From JBGQBN01 sp041494805 (GTDB taxonomy: Bacteria; Acidobacteriota; Terriglobia; Terriglobales; Acidobacteriaceae): DNA of 64,000 nt. The notes below the pieces were generated by a model. It ran no database searches, had not been told where the DNA came from, and worked only from the letters and a program-made list of their open reading frames with translations. Shown here one piece after another: positions 54,203-62,868 of the stretch; position 1 is the first letter of the stretch, and the number at the start of each line of letters is the position of its first letter. A program made the translations under genes and the position numbers. The stretch covers positions 1 to 64,000 of the forward strand of contig JBGQBN010000017.1 of NCBI GenBank assembly GCA_041494805.1. Direction: 5' to 3'.

Positions 54203-55783
54203 ATGCCTTACATCCTTCAGCAGCTCCTGACCCAGAGTGCCGAGCGGCACGCGGAGCGCACAGCCGTCTGCGCCCGGGGACGGAGTCTGAGCTATCGCGA
54301 ACTCAACGAACGCTCGAACCAACTGGCGCACTTCCTGCGCGAGCACGGCGTGAAGAAGGGGGACCGCGTTGGCCTGTTCTTTCCCAAGGCGGTTGAGTCG
54401 GTGGTAGCGATGTTTGGCGCGTTGAAGGCTGGCGCCGTCTATGTGCCGCTGGATCCCAATCAGCCGGCGGAGCGGATCATTTACATCATCAGCAATTGCG
54501 GGATTAAAGCACTGGTCGCGAGCGAAGATCGGCTGCGCACGCTGGATCCGGCCGCCATCCCGTCCGTGGAATTCGTTCTCTTAACCCACGAACTGGCGAA
54601 CGGTTCGCCGCGCCCGAATACGTTTCCATGGAGCGCGCTGACAAGTTTTCCTTCCTCGCATGCTCCCGAGCTCGAGGCTACCACTACCGATCTGGCGTAC
54701 ATCCTGTACACCTCGGGTTCCACGGGCAGGCCCAAGGGTGTGATGCTCTCGCACCAGAATGCATTGACGTTCGTGGAGTGGTGCGCGGAGATGTTCCAGA
54801 TCAAATGTGACGACCGGCTGTCCAATCACGCACCGCTGCATTTCGATCTCTCAGTTTTCGATGTTTACAACGGCATCAAGGCAGGCGCCAGCGTGTACAT
54901 GGTGCCGGATGAAACCGCCGTGTTTCCCGCCAGCCTGGCGAAGTGGATTGAGCAGGAACAAATTACCGTGTGGTACTCAGTGCCGTCCGCTCTGGTCCAC
55001 TTAGTCCTGCATGGAAGGCTGAGCGCGGAGAAGCTGGTAAAACTGCGGCTGATTCTTTTTGCCGGCGAAGTTTTTCCGCAGAAATATCTGAAACAACTCG
55101 CCGAGCTGCTCCCGCATATCGAACTGTACAACCTCTACGGGCCGACGGAGACCAACGTCTGCACCTATTACCGCGTGGACCGGGCCAAGCTGCCGGGGAT
55201 GGATAAGCTCCCCATCGGCCGCGCTTGCGCCAACACCGAGGTGTTTGCGGTCGACGAGCACGACCGGATTGTGGGGGTTGGCGGAGTTGGAGAACTTTAT
55301 GTCCGTGGGCCGGCGGTGACTCCCGGCTACTGGCGCGACCCGGAAAAAACCGCGAAAATGTGTCTGCCCAATCGGTTTCAGCCCAACTTCGACGAGAAAA
55401 TGTACCGCACCGGCGACCTGGTCACGCCAGATGAAAATGGCGACTATTATTTCCTGGGCCGGCGCGACAGCCAGATCAAGAGTCGCGGCTACCGCATTGA
55501 ACTGGGAGAGATCGAAGCCGCATTGCTGAGCCACTCCGGCGTCTGCGAAGCGGCGGCGGTTGCCGTCCCGGATGAAGAAGTAGGGAACCGGATCAAGGCT
55601 TTTGTGGCGCCGCACCAACCGGGCGGCCTGAGCGCCGTGGAACTGCAGCAGCACTGCGCCACGCGAGTTCCAAAGTACATGATTCCGGAGTTCATTGAGC
55701 TGTGCGAAGGCCTGCCCAAGACGTCGACGGGAAAAATCGACCGGGTGCGCCTGTCCCAGACAAGTTCTCGCGCGGCAGATTAG
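54203..55783 (+). CDS. Stand-alone amino-acid adenylating ligase, predicted L-prolyl-AMP ligase
   Basis: 526 aa from ATG 54203 with a strong RBS (GGGGAGG, 5 nt); an ATG at 54170 is less likely. Adenylation core motifs: YTSGSTGRPKG (~168-178), FDLSVFDVY (~214), NLYGPTETNVC (~312), YRTGDLV, GRRDSQIKSRGYRIELGEIE, and the catalytic Lys in PKTSTGKIDR. Aligning by hand to the GrsA pocket gives D-L-F-Y-L-A-L-V-C-K, which matches what I remember for free-standing prolyl ligases (PltF/RedM/CloN4 group). Loads the amino acid onto the carrier protein encoded next. No condensation or thioesterase domain. Confidence 0.85.
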   Translation: MPYILQQLLTQSAERHAERTAVCARGRSLSYRELNERSNQLAHFLREHGVKKGDRVGLFFPKAVESVVAMFGALKAGAVYVPLDPNQPAERIIYIISNCGIKALVASEDRLRTLDPAAIPSVEFVLLTHELANGSPRPNTFPWSALTSFPSSHAPELEATTTDLAYILYTSGSTGRPKGVMLSHQNALTFVEWCAEMFQIKCDDRLSNHAPLHFDLSVFDVYNGIKAGASVYMVPDETAVFPASLAKWIEQEQITVWYSVPSALVHLVLHGRLSAEKLVKLRLILFAGEVFPQKYLKQLAELLPHIELYNLYGPTETNVCTYYRVDRAKLPGMDKLPIGRACANTEVFAVDEHDRIVGVGGVGELYVRGPAVTPGYWRDPEKTAKMCLPNRFQPNFDEKMYRTGDLVTPDENGDYYFLGRRDSQIKSRGYRIELGEIEAALLSHSGVCEAAAVAVPDEEVGNRIKAFVAPHQPGGLSAVELQQHCATRVPKYMIPEFIELCEGLPKTSTGKIDRVRLSQTSSRAAD

Positions 55784-55862
55784 CGCGATCGTTTCCGCCG
55801 CGATTCGACGGAGCAGATGTTATAGTTTGCAATCCTCGGCGCAAGCCGAACAGGGGGAAGTA

Positions 55863-56150
55863 ATGACCGCAGAACCGGGCTCGATCAAGGGTTTGATTCG
55901 ACAATTTGTGATGGAAAGTGGGCAAGGCAAGGGCGTCAAGGAAATAGGCGACAACGACTCTCTGACCGAGAGCGGAGTCATCGATTCGCTGGGCATTTTC
56001 CGGCTGGTCTCGTTTCTGGAAGAAAACGTTGGAGTGCACATCGGCGACGACGAAATCCTTCAGGATAATTTCCGCAGCATCGCCGACATCGAGCGGTTTG
56101 TAGCCGCCAAACTCGCCAGCCAGGGCGAGAAGGCGGGTTCGATTCAGTAG
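55863..56150 (+). CDS. Acyl/peptidyl carrier protein
   Basis: 95 aa, RBS GGGGGAAG just before the ATG. Four-helix carrier with the phosphopantetheine site in SGVIDSLGIFRLVSFLEE (Ser42). Acidic, as usual. Lies 80 bp after the adenylating ligase and completes a ligase-dehydrogenase-carrier trio. No dedicated phosphopantetheinyl transferase is in the window, so a housekeeping one must modify it. Confidence 0.88.
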   Translation: MTAEPGSIKGLIRQFVMESGQGKGVKEIGDNDSLTESGVIDSLGIFRLVSFLEENVGVHIGDDEILQDNFRSIADIERFVAAKLASQGEKAGSIQ

Positions 56151-56387
56151 CGCCGGTGCACCCCTGTGTCGCCAGGGTTATCTCGTGACTAAGTTTTCTA
56201 CTTAACCACGGAGGACACAGGGGACACTGAGGAACGTACACCTCCCAGTTACTGGCATAGTGGTTCTCTTAAGTCTCGGCTGGCGCCAGGCCATGGGCTA
56301 CGCTTATCATGGTGCGCGACTTGCTGACCCATCCCGGGTTAAATCAATAATATAGTCATACAATTCCGTATTCTCTCCGGAGGATTC

Positions 56388-58742
56388 ATGGCGCACAGAC
56401 TGCTGCGCTTTCTCGGCGTGGCTTTGACGCTTTGTCTGACGGCTGTTGAGCCGGCGGCCGGCCAAAAAGCGGCTGGCGCGAATGCCGACATCTATGTAGC
56501 GCCCAATGGCAACGACAGTGGAAAGGGGAATCTGGATGCGCCCTTTGCCACTCTGGAGCGCGCGCGTCGCGCCGTGGAGCCGCTCAAGAAGTCACGTCGT
56601 AACGCCCCGATTGTGGTCATGCTGCGCGGCGGCACTTATTTTCTCGGAGGGGCTTTCAAACTCGGTGCCGAGGACTCGGGTTCCCCCAACGCGCCGGTTG
56701 TGTATGAGGCTTATCCTGGAGAGAAGCCGGTAATCAGTGGGGGGAGGCAGGTCGCCGGGTGGAAGGTCGCAGGCGGAAGATGGACAGCCAGCCTGGACTC
56801 CAGCTTCCGCTATTTCGAGCAGCTCTTCATCAACGACCAGAGGCGCTACCGGCCCCGCACCACCAAGAACGGATATCTCTACAACGCTGGCCCGGTCGTG
56901 GTGGACTCGCCCTCGGAGAATTGCCGAAAGCCTGCCGAGGAAGGCGGGTACATGTGCTTCGACCGTTTCCGCTTCAATGATGGTGATTTGCAGGGAAACT
57001 ACCAGAACATCACGGACGTGGAGATTGATAATTTCGAGAAATGGTGCATGTCCAAGCTGCGCATGCAGTCCGTCGATATGTCGGCGCACATCGCGTATCT
57101 GACTGGACCGACGACGCAGAACGTGGAAAACGCTGGATTCCTGCGCGGCCATCGCTACCTGGTGGAAAACGTGAAGGAAGCTTTGAGCCAGCCGGGCGAG
57201 TGGTATCTGGACCGTGGAACTTCCCCGTGGCAGCTTACTTACCTGGCCAAGCCGGGAGAGAACCCGGACAAAGATGTGGTCATCGTCCCGCAGGTGCTCC
57301 ACCTCATCATCGCCGAGAACGTGAGCTATGTGACTTTCAAGGGGATCACGTTCGCGCACGATAACTGGGTGGTGCCGCCTGAGGGGAACCCTTCTCTGCA
57401 GAGCGAGCCCTGGGTGTCCGCGGCAATAAGTTTCGAAGGCTCCGATCACATCAAGTTCGATTCGTGCACCATCACTCACACCGGCGGTTGGGGCGTGGAA
57501 TTCGAGGGGGCATCCCACGACAACACGGTGATGAACAGCGTGCTCTATGACCTGGGCACGGGCGGCGTCCGCATAGGTAGCTATCATCAGCCGGAAGATA
57601 CGGAAGGCAACGTTCCACACGACAACCTGATCCAGAACAATCTGATTACAGCCGGAGGGCGCATTCTGCCCGCAGGAATCGGTACCGGCGTCTGGATTGG
57701 CCACTCTCCCAGCAACACCGTCACTCATAACGAAATCTACGATTTCTACGGCGGAGGCATCGGAGTATGCGTCCCCACGCCTCGGGGATGCGATCTTCCA
57801 CACGACAACACCATTTCATTCAATCTGATTTACCAGCAGGGACAGGGCGTTACCAGCGACTTCGGGGGCATTTACGTTGCGACATACCAGACTACCGGCA
57901 ACAAGGTGCTGAACAATGTTGTCCACGATGTAACCCACTATTCGCAGGATCCCGGGGGAGGGCACGGAATTTACCTCGACAACATCACCAGCAACGTGCT
58001 GGTCAAGAACAACCTGATCTATCGAACCTCACTGGGTGCCATCTTCAACAACAAGGGTGCCAATAATGTTTGGACGAACAACATTCTGGCGTTCGACCAC
58101 GTGGCGATGATTCAGAAGGGCGGCGGAAAGGTTCTTGAGCAGCGCGGAATGCGCCAGCAGGGGGAAGGCAGGCGCGGAGGAAACAGGCGCCCTGGCCGCA
58201 ACAATGGGCCTTTCGGCGGACGCCGCCGGCAACGGCCCGAGGGTGGTGGAGAGCAAAGGCAACGGGCGGAGGCAGATCCCGACAAGCCTGCCTTTTTCTT
58301 CACCCACAATATTATTTTGTTCGGCAGGGCCAAGATTCAGAAGACGCCAGCTCCCTGGCTCTGCACCCATCCGGATACCAACGAATCGGTAGCGTGTACC
58401 GAGAGGTTCCAGTTTGACCAGAACCTGTACTGGAATCCCAACCGGACGGCTGCGACGTTTGCCACTTCGGACCCGGAGAATCCGCGCCGGGCCGACGAAC
58501 ACTCTTTCCGGGACTGGCAGCAACTCGGCGAGGATGTGAACTCGATCATCGAAGATCCGCGCTTTGCCAACCCCAGGTATCCGGCTGACGATTTCACTTT
58601 GTTGCCCGGCTCACCAGTATCGAAGATTGGCTTTGTCCCGTTTGATCCCCGACAGGCTGGGCTCACTACTCCGCTTCCGAGGCCGCCTGCCCAGCCGCCG
58701 GCGTTCCCGTTACAACTGCTGAAGCCGGCAACCGATTTCTGA
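56388..58742 (+). CDS. Secreted right-handed parallel beta-helix protein (GH141-like) with RGG-rich insertion
   Basis: 784 aa. Signal peptide ends near AAGQK. The N-terminal DIYVAPNGNDSGKGNLDAPFATLERA is the usual opening of secreted beta-helix enzymes; FEQLFINDQRRYRPR and FKGITFAHDNW follow, then coils rich in Asn/Gly/Val (HDNLIQNNLIT, SNTVTHNEIYDFYGGGI). It resembles GH141/poly-saccharidase-type proteins; the catalytic acids are not identified. Residues ~584-630 are an Arg/Gly/Gln-rich, disordered insertion (GEGRRGGNRRPGRN). Position after the ligase/carrier operon suggests it acts on the surface polymer. Confidence 0.75.
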   Translation: MAHRLLRFLGVALTLCLTAVEPAAGQKAAGANADIYVAPNGNDSGKGNLDAPFATLERARRAVEPLKKSRRNAPIVVMLRGGTYFLGGAFKLGAEDSGSPNAPVVYEAYPGEKPVISGGRQVAGWKVAGGRWTASLDSSFRYFEQLFINDQRRYRPRTTKNGYLYNAGPVVVDSPSENCRKPAEEGGYMCFDRFRFNDGDLQGNYQNITDVEIDNFEKWCMSKLRMQSVDMSAHIAYLTGPTTQNVENAGFLRGHRYLVENVKEALSQPGEWYLDRGTSPWQLTYLAKPGENPDKDVVIVPQVLHLIIAENVSYVTFKGITFAHDNWVVPPEGNPSLQSEPWVSAAISFEGSDHIKFDSCTITHTGGWGVEFEGASHDNTVMNSVLYDLGTGGVRIGSYHQPEDTEGNVPHDNLIQNNLITAGGRILPAGIGTGVWIGHSPSNTVTHNEIYDFYGGGIGVCVPTPRGCDLPHDNTISFNLIYQQGQGVTSDFGGIYVATYQTTGNKVLNNVVHDVTHYSQDPGGGHGIYLDNITSNVLVKNNLIYRTSLGAIFNNKGANNVWTNNILAFDHVAMIQKGGGKVLEQRGMRQQGEGRRGGNRRPGRNNGPFGGRRRQRPEGGGEQRQRAEADPDKPAFFFTHNIILFGRAKIQKTPAPWLCTHPDTNESVACTERFQFDQNLYWNPNRTAATFATSDPENPRRADEHSFRDWQQLGEDVNSIIEDPRFANPRYPADDFTLLPGSPVSKIGFVPFDPRQAGLTTPLPRPPAQPPAFPLQLLKPATDF

Positions 58743-58752
58743 GGCAAAGAGA

Positions 58753-58787
58753 AAACCCCAGGAATCCTGCGTAGATTCCTGGGGTTT
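58753..58787. terminator. Bidirectional terminator
   Basis: AAACCCCAGGAATC (58753-58766) and GATTCCTGGGGTTT (58774-58787), a perfect 14-bp stem with a 7-nt loop, between convergent genes. Each strand ends in three or more T. Confidence 0.7.
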
Positions 58788-58804
58788 CGTGTTTCGGCAG
58801 ATCT

Positions 58805-60076
58805 CTAGAGTGAACTGACGAAATCGATCAGGGCTTTCTGGTCGTCGGGCGAAAGCGCGGTGTAGTTGCCGATGACTGCGTTGGCCTCACTGCCAGTGCT
58901 ACTGTGCTTTCGAATCGCATCATCCACAGTGAACGAAATGCCACTGTGCAGCAATCCGATGTTGTTGGCGAGCTTTACTGACACCCCCCAAAGTGGAGCG
59001 GTGCGGAACATTCTTCCGGTGGCCGAGCCCATCGGAATGTTGTCCTGCAGCTTGGTACCCATGTCGTGCAACAGCAGATCGGAATACAGGTTGACCGGCT
59101 GACTGGATAGGGCCTTGCTGAAGAAAAAGCTAGCTGGGTCCCACGTCTTCCGCACCTGAACATGCGGGCCGGTAGTGTAGCTGGGGAGGTGGCACAGCGC
59201 GCAGCCAACGGAATTGAACACGTCCTGCCCGTGTTGGAAATCCCCCTGGCCAGGCGCGCTCGGCGCCAGATAGAGCACGTACTGGGCTACGGCAAGCGTC
59301 TCCCTGCCATCATCCTCGGGGTTCGGGTTGAGGTCGCAATTTTGCGGGATCGGGTTCCCTTGCGGCAAGTCCTCGTCCGGGTTGATCGGATTGGTGATGC
59401 CAATGTCGTGCTGCAGCGCTCCGGCAACGAACTGCAACAAGGTCGCAGCCTCCGCCTTGTGGCCGAACCTCCCCGCATGCAGCTCGGCATTCTCGTCGAG
59501 TACCCAATTGATTTTGCCGGCCGTCTGCGTGCCTAACTCAGCCGTCTCCTGGGCCACGATGTCCTCTTCCGCAATGGAGTTGATCAATCCCAGCCCAAAA
59601 AGCGGAGGTGGTACGTGTCTCGCTCGGATGGTAGCGTCAGCCGGAACCACCTCTCCCGGAAGGACGCACGAGGGCTTGAACTTCGCCACCGTCTTACTCT
59701 GCAGGATGATTCCACCTTCCTCGGTCATGGGATTGAAGGAACCGTCGTTGTTGATCTTCCCGAAGAAAAGGGTCTTCAAGGTCGGCGAACTCCCGCCGTC
59801 AACGGGAACTCCGTGGCACAGGTTGCACCGCAGTTGGGTGGCAACCGGTCCGAAGCCCTGTCTTGCATCCCAGAGCTTGATGAAGACAATATCGCCGGTG
59901 TTGAACAACGTGGTCTCCAGCGGCGTCAGATTAGGGAGCGGGCCGCCGAGACCGTTTTGCGCCTTTACTACCGGGGGCGCGGATTGCTTCAACATCCAGA
60001 AACCAGTCGTCATCAGCACTACGGCGAGGAAGACGACCGCAATCCGGCTGAATCGAACGCACTGTTGACTCTTCAT
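58805..60076 (-). CDS. Di-haem cytochrome c oxidoreductase (DUF1111/'thiol oxidoreductase' type)
   Basis: 423 aa. One N-terminal membrane anchor or signal (IAVVFLAVVLMTTGFWML). Two haem motifs: CNLCH (residue ~84) and CALCH (~299), with HVPPPLFGLGLINSI and DLLLHDMGTKLQDN, typical of the di-haem oxidoreductase (DHOR) family distantly related to cytochrome c peroxidases. Periplasmic electron-transfer enzyme; substrate unknown. Transcribed alone from the minus strand. Confidence 0.82.
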   Translation of the reverse strand: MKSQQCVRFSRIAVVFLAVVLMTTGFWMLKQSAPPVVKAQNGLGGPLPNLTPLETTLFNTGDIVFIKLWDARQGFGPVATQLRCNLCHGVPVDGGSSPTLKTLFFGKINNDGSFNPMTEEGGIILQSKTVAKFKPSCVLPGEVVPADATIRARHVPPPLFGLGLINSIAEEDIVAQETAELGTQTAGKINWVLDENAELHAGRFGHKAEAATLLQFVAGALQHDIGITNPINPDEDLPQGNPIPQNCDLNPNPEDDGRETLAVAQYVLYLAPSAPGQGDFQHGQDVFNSVGCALCHLPSYTTGPHVQVRKTWDPASFFFSKALSSQPVNLYSDLLLHDMGTKLQDNIPMGSATGRMFRTAPLWGVSVKLANNIGLLHSGISFTVDDAIRKHSSTGSEANAVIGNYTALSPDDQKALIDFVSSL

Positions 60077-60697
60077 GGGGTTCTCACTTCTCCTACGAAA
60101 TACTCGAACAAATGCTTTGACGGAACCCGGATTCCAGAAAACCCGATTATAGTTAGACTACGCCGGTGAGGTAGTAGTGCAATTTCGAGACCAGAAGGCA
60201 CGGTGTACGAAAACTGCTAACCCAGTTGGACATCCAGAAGTTCCGGTGGAAAACTGGATCGAAGTAGATCGAGTCAGGGGAAACATTTTTGCTCTTTTAC
60301 TTACCCTGTTTGTCACTTTGTTGTACAGGCTCGCCGAGTCTGCCTGCTGGCAACTCGGACTGGTCGCCATCCGCCGGTGGATGCTAGCACTAATCAGCCC
60401 GCATGCCAAGCCAGATGCGACGGCGGACTCAGCCCGGCTCTGAAACGGCATCACCGTAGTGAGATTAGGTTTAGCGGCGGTTCGCCTCTGCTCGCGTTGT
60501 CTGTGACCTGTGTGTGCAAACTTGTGCACTCACGAGAGATGTCACATCGAGGCCGAACCGTCGACTATTCCATGAGCGTTCCCGGATGGCCTCGCGTTGG
60601 AACTCCAATTGCCACAAACAGGTACCGCCAGTGTGCCCCTCCCCTGAGGACCAATGGCCGCTGCTATCCAAAGACAAAGGTATTGAGAGGAAAGTCT
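60077..60697. other. Divergent intergenic region (621 bp)
   Basis: Between the di-haem cytochrome (minus) and the Ig-like lipoprotein (plus). Short open frames here have no family features. A GG-N10-GC element at 60598-60612 and a GAGGCC/GGCCTC repeat (about 60550-60590) are the only structures seen. Confidence 0.45.
60598..60612 (+). promoter_or_regulatory. Possible sigma-54 promoter for the Ig-like lipoprotein gene
   Basis: TGGAACTCCAATTGC: -24 half TGGAAC (5 of 6 to TGGCAC) and -12 half TTGC with exact GG-N10-GC spacing, about 85 bp before the GTG start at 60698. Weaker than the EPS-locus site. The same bases also form a TTGGA/TCCAA dyad. Confidence 0.35.
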
Positions 60698-62680
60698 GTG
60701 CGATCCAAACTTCTGGGGTATTGCCTGATACTTGCGCTTTCGGCCTGGTTCGTAGGTTGCGTGTCCGTGGGCATCGGTAGTGGTGGAGGGCGGCAGCTCA
60801 CCCAGATCTCCGTGACCCCCTCGGGAGCGGGTATTCCGGTTGGAACCACGCAGCAATTCACGGCTACCGGCACATACAGCGATGGCAGCCAGAGGAACAT
60901 CAATCCGAATGTGACCTGGAGCTCGTCTCCCGCCGGCCTGGTCACGATTGACACTTCGGGTCTGGCTACAGCGGTGGCGGCTGGACAAGTGACGGTGACA
61001 GCAACTTCCGGCTCGATCAGCAATGCAGCCCCGCTCACGGTAAATCCTCCGGCATTGCTGTCGGTTTCAGTGGCTCCGCTGGGCCCCGCCATCGAAGTAG
61101 GAAGTGCAATTCGGCTGAGTGCGACTGGTCATTACACCGACGGTAGCACCCAGGACCTGACGGGGAGCGTGGCTTGGACGACTTCAGTGGGCAGCGTCGC
61201 AAGTGTTGCGAACGGACTGGTGACCGGAATCGTGGCTGGGCAGACCACCATTACTGCCACCTCCAATTCCTTCGCGGATTCGACCGCGGTGAACGTCGTT
61301 CCCCCGCCAGCGACCCAACCCGGGCTGGATGGCAATTACGTTTTCAGCTTCACAGGAGTGGATACGCGGGGGGCGCAATTCTACGCCGGTATTTTCCACG
61401 CCACTCCACCAGACGCCTCTGGCAACGGAACCATTGACAGCGGCCAGGAAGACGCCAACACCAGCGCCGGTGTGACCAACTCAGCCCTTACCGGGACGTA
61501 CACGGTTTATCCCGACGGGCGCGGCACGCTGGTGCTCACCCCCGCCGGGGGAACCAGCACCACCTTGCGGTTCATTCTGGCTGCGAGCGGAGCCACCGGC
61601 CTGGCCATCGAGTTCGATGGCTTGGGAACAGCGGCGGGATCATTTGAACTGCAGGACGCTGGGCCCTTTGGTGACATCGCCCTGACTGGCGATTACGTGT
61701 TCCGTTTCAATGGCATGGACATCGCTTCTACTCCAATGGGTGAGGTGGGAGTCTTCACTGCGGATGGGCTGGGGAACATCAGCGGCGGAGCTGAGGATGA
61801 GAACGATTTCGGAGTACTAAGCTCTCCAGCTCTGACCGCCAGCCTTTACGACATCGGCGCTAACGGCCGGGGTACGCTGGCGCTGACGACGGCGGGCGGC
61901 ACATCTAACTTCGTGGTCTACGCAGTCTCCGCCACCAAGCTCAGGCTCATGCAAACCGACGCCGCTTCCACGGTACTCTCCGGCGTGGCCGAGCAGCAGG
62001 CCAATAACAACTTCACCAATACTGCGTTGATGGGTGGTTATGCCTACCGGCTGGATCGCGCGCCCTCGGCGAATCAAGGCACCTTTGATGTTATCGGCCG
62101 GGCCTTCTTCGACGGTAACCAGCCCACGGGGAATGTCGTTGCGGGCACGCAGCTAGAGGTTGACGGCACGACCCAAAACACCATCACAGGCGGAACCTAC
62201 AACATCGCTGCCAACGGCCGAGGAGTAATTGCGGCGACCACAGATGCGGGGGAACGCGACTATACGATCTACATGATCTCACCCAGCCGCGCATACCTGC
62301 TCGAGAACTTCACGACCTGGGGAGGCACCGGCAGCGCCGACGTACAGAATGTCACCCTGGACAACAGCACGCTCTCCGGCAGCTACGCCCTCAGCGGCGC
62401 TTCCATCGGACAAAATGACACCGCACTCAGCCTGTGGCTGAATGCGGACGGCGGCGGCAATATCGCCGGCGTAGCCGATGTAATCTCAGGCGGTATTCCG
62501 TCGAGCGTCGTAGTTGGCAATACGACGTACAACGTAACCCCGAACGGGCGGACATTCGTCACTTTGCCGAGTCCAAGTCCGATAGTCGTTCAAAGCTTTA
62601 CCTTTTATGTTGTCTCCCCCACGGAAGCACAGATTCTGGGGTCACAACCCGCTCTGGATGGTGTTCTGCTTCTGCAATAG
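60698..62680 (+). CDS. BIG2/Ig-like surface lipoprotein
   Basis: 660 aa from GTG 60698 (AGAGGAAAG upstream); longer in-frame upstream sequence is not protein-like. Signal and lipobox LSAWFVGC. Two bacterial Ig-like (BIG2) domains follow (~30-115 and ~118-205; ISVTPSGAGIPVGTTQQFTATG, ATAVAAGQVTVTAT). The rest is a beta-rich part with four repeats of about 110 aa, each with a pattern like YDIGANGRGTLALTTAGG. Function unknown; likely an adhesive or scaffold lipoprotein of the outer membrane. Confidence 0.78.
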   Translation: MRSKLLGYCLILALSAWFVGCVSVGIGSGGGRQLTQISVTPSGAGIPVGTTQQFTATGTYSDGSQRNINPNVTWSSSPAGLVTIDTSGLATAVAAGQVTVTATSGSISNAAPLTVNPPALLSVSVAPLGPAIEVGSAIRLSATGHYTDGSTQDLTGSVAWTTSVGSVASVANGLVTGIVAGQTTITATSNSFADSTAVNVVPPPATQPGLDGNYVFSFTGVDTRGAQFYAGIFHATPPDASGNGTIDSGQEDANTSAGVTNSALTGTYTVYPDGRGTLVLTPAGGTSTTLRFILAASGATGLAIEFDGLGTAAGSFELQDAGPFGDIALTGDYVFRFNGMDIASTPMGEVGVFTADGLGNISGGAEDENDFGVLSSPALTASLYDIGANGRGTLALTTAGGTSNFVVYAVSATKLRLMQTDAASTVLSGVAEQQANNNFTNTALMGGYAYRLDRAPSANQGTFDVIGRAFFDGNQPTGNVVAGTQLEVDGTTQNTITGGTYNIAANGRGVIAATTDAGERDYTIYMISPSRAYLLENFTTWGGTGSADVQNVTLDNSTLSGSYALSGASIGQNDTALSLWLNADGGGNIAGVADVISGGIPSSVVVGNTTYNVTPNGRTFVTLPSPSPIVVQSFTFYVVSPTEAQILGSQPALDGVLLLQ

Positions 62681-62822
62681 AAAACACTGGCGGATGGATA
62701 CTCAGCGCCTGAGAAGTTGAAGAAAGGCACAGCGCTACCGACCCAGCGTCAAGAAGATACCAACAGACGCTACGGTAGCGCCGCCTACAGTGAGTCCAAA
62801 CTAAGAAAAGTCTAGGTGAGGA

Positions 62823-62844
62823 AATGCACTAGTTCTAGTGCATT
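62823..62844. repeat. Near-perfect 22-bp dyad
   Basis: AATGCACTAG and CTAGTGCATT separated by TT. It lies 25 bp beyond the stop of the minus-strand decarboxylase. No T-run follows, so it may be a protein site or a weak terminator between the convergent genes. Confidence 0.4.
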
Positions 62845-62868
62845 GTCCGATACCAGGAACAAAGCTGG

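Noticed and set aside
56199..56240. Phrase around ACCACGGAGGACACAGGGG after the carrier-protein gene
   Set aside because: Looks like a common intergenic filler sequence seen in many bacterial genomes; only one copy here, so no repeat family can be supported.
60177..60443. 88-codon plus-strand open frame with a hydrophobic stretch
   Set aside because: No RBS, no family-like sequence, and it lies in a control region; not supported as a gene.
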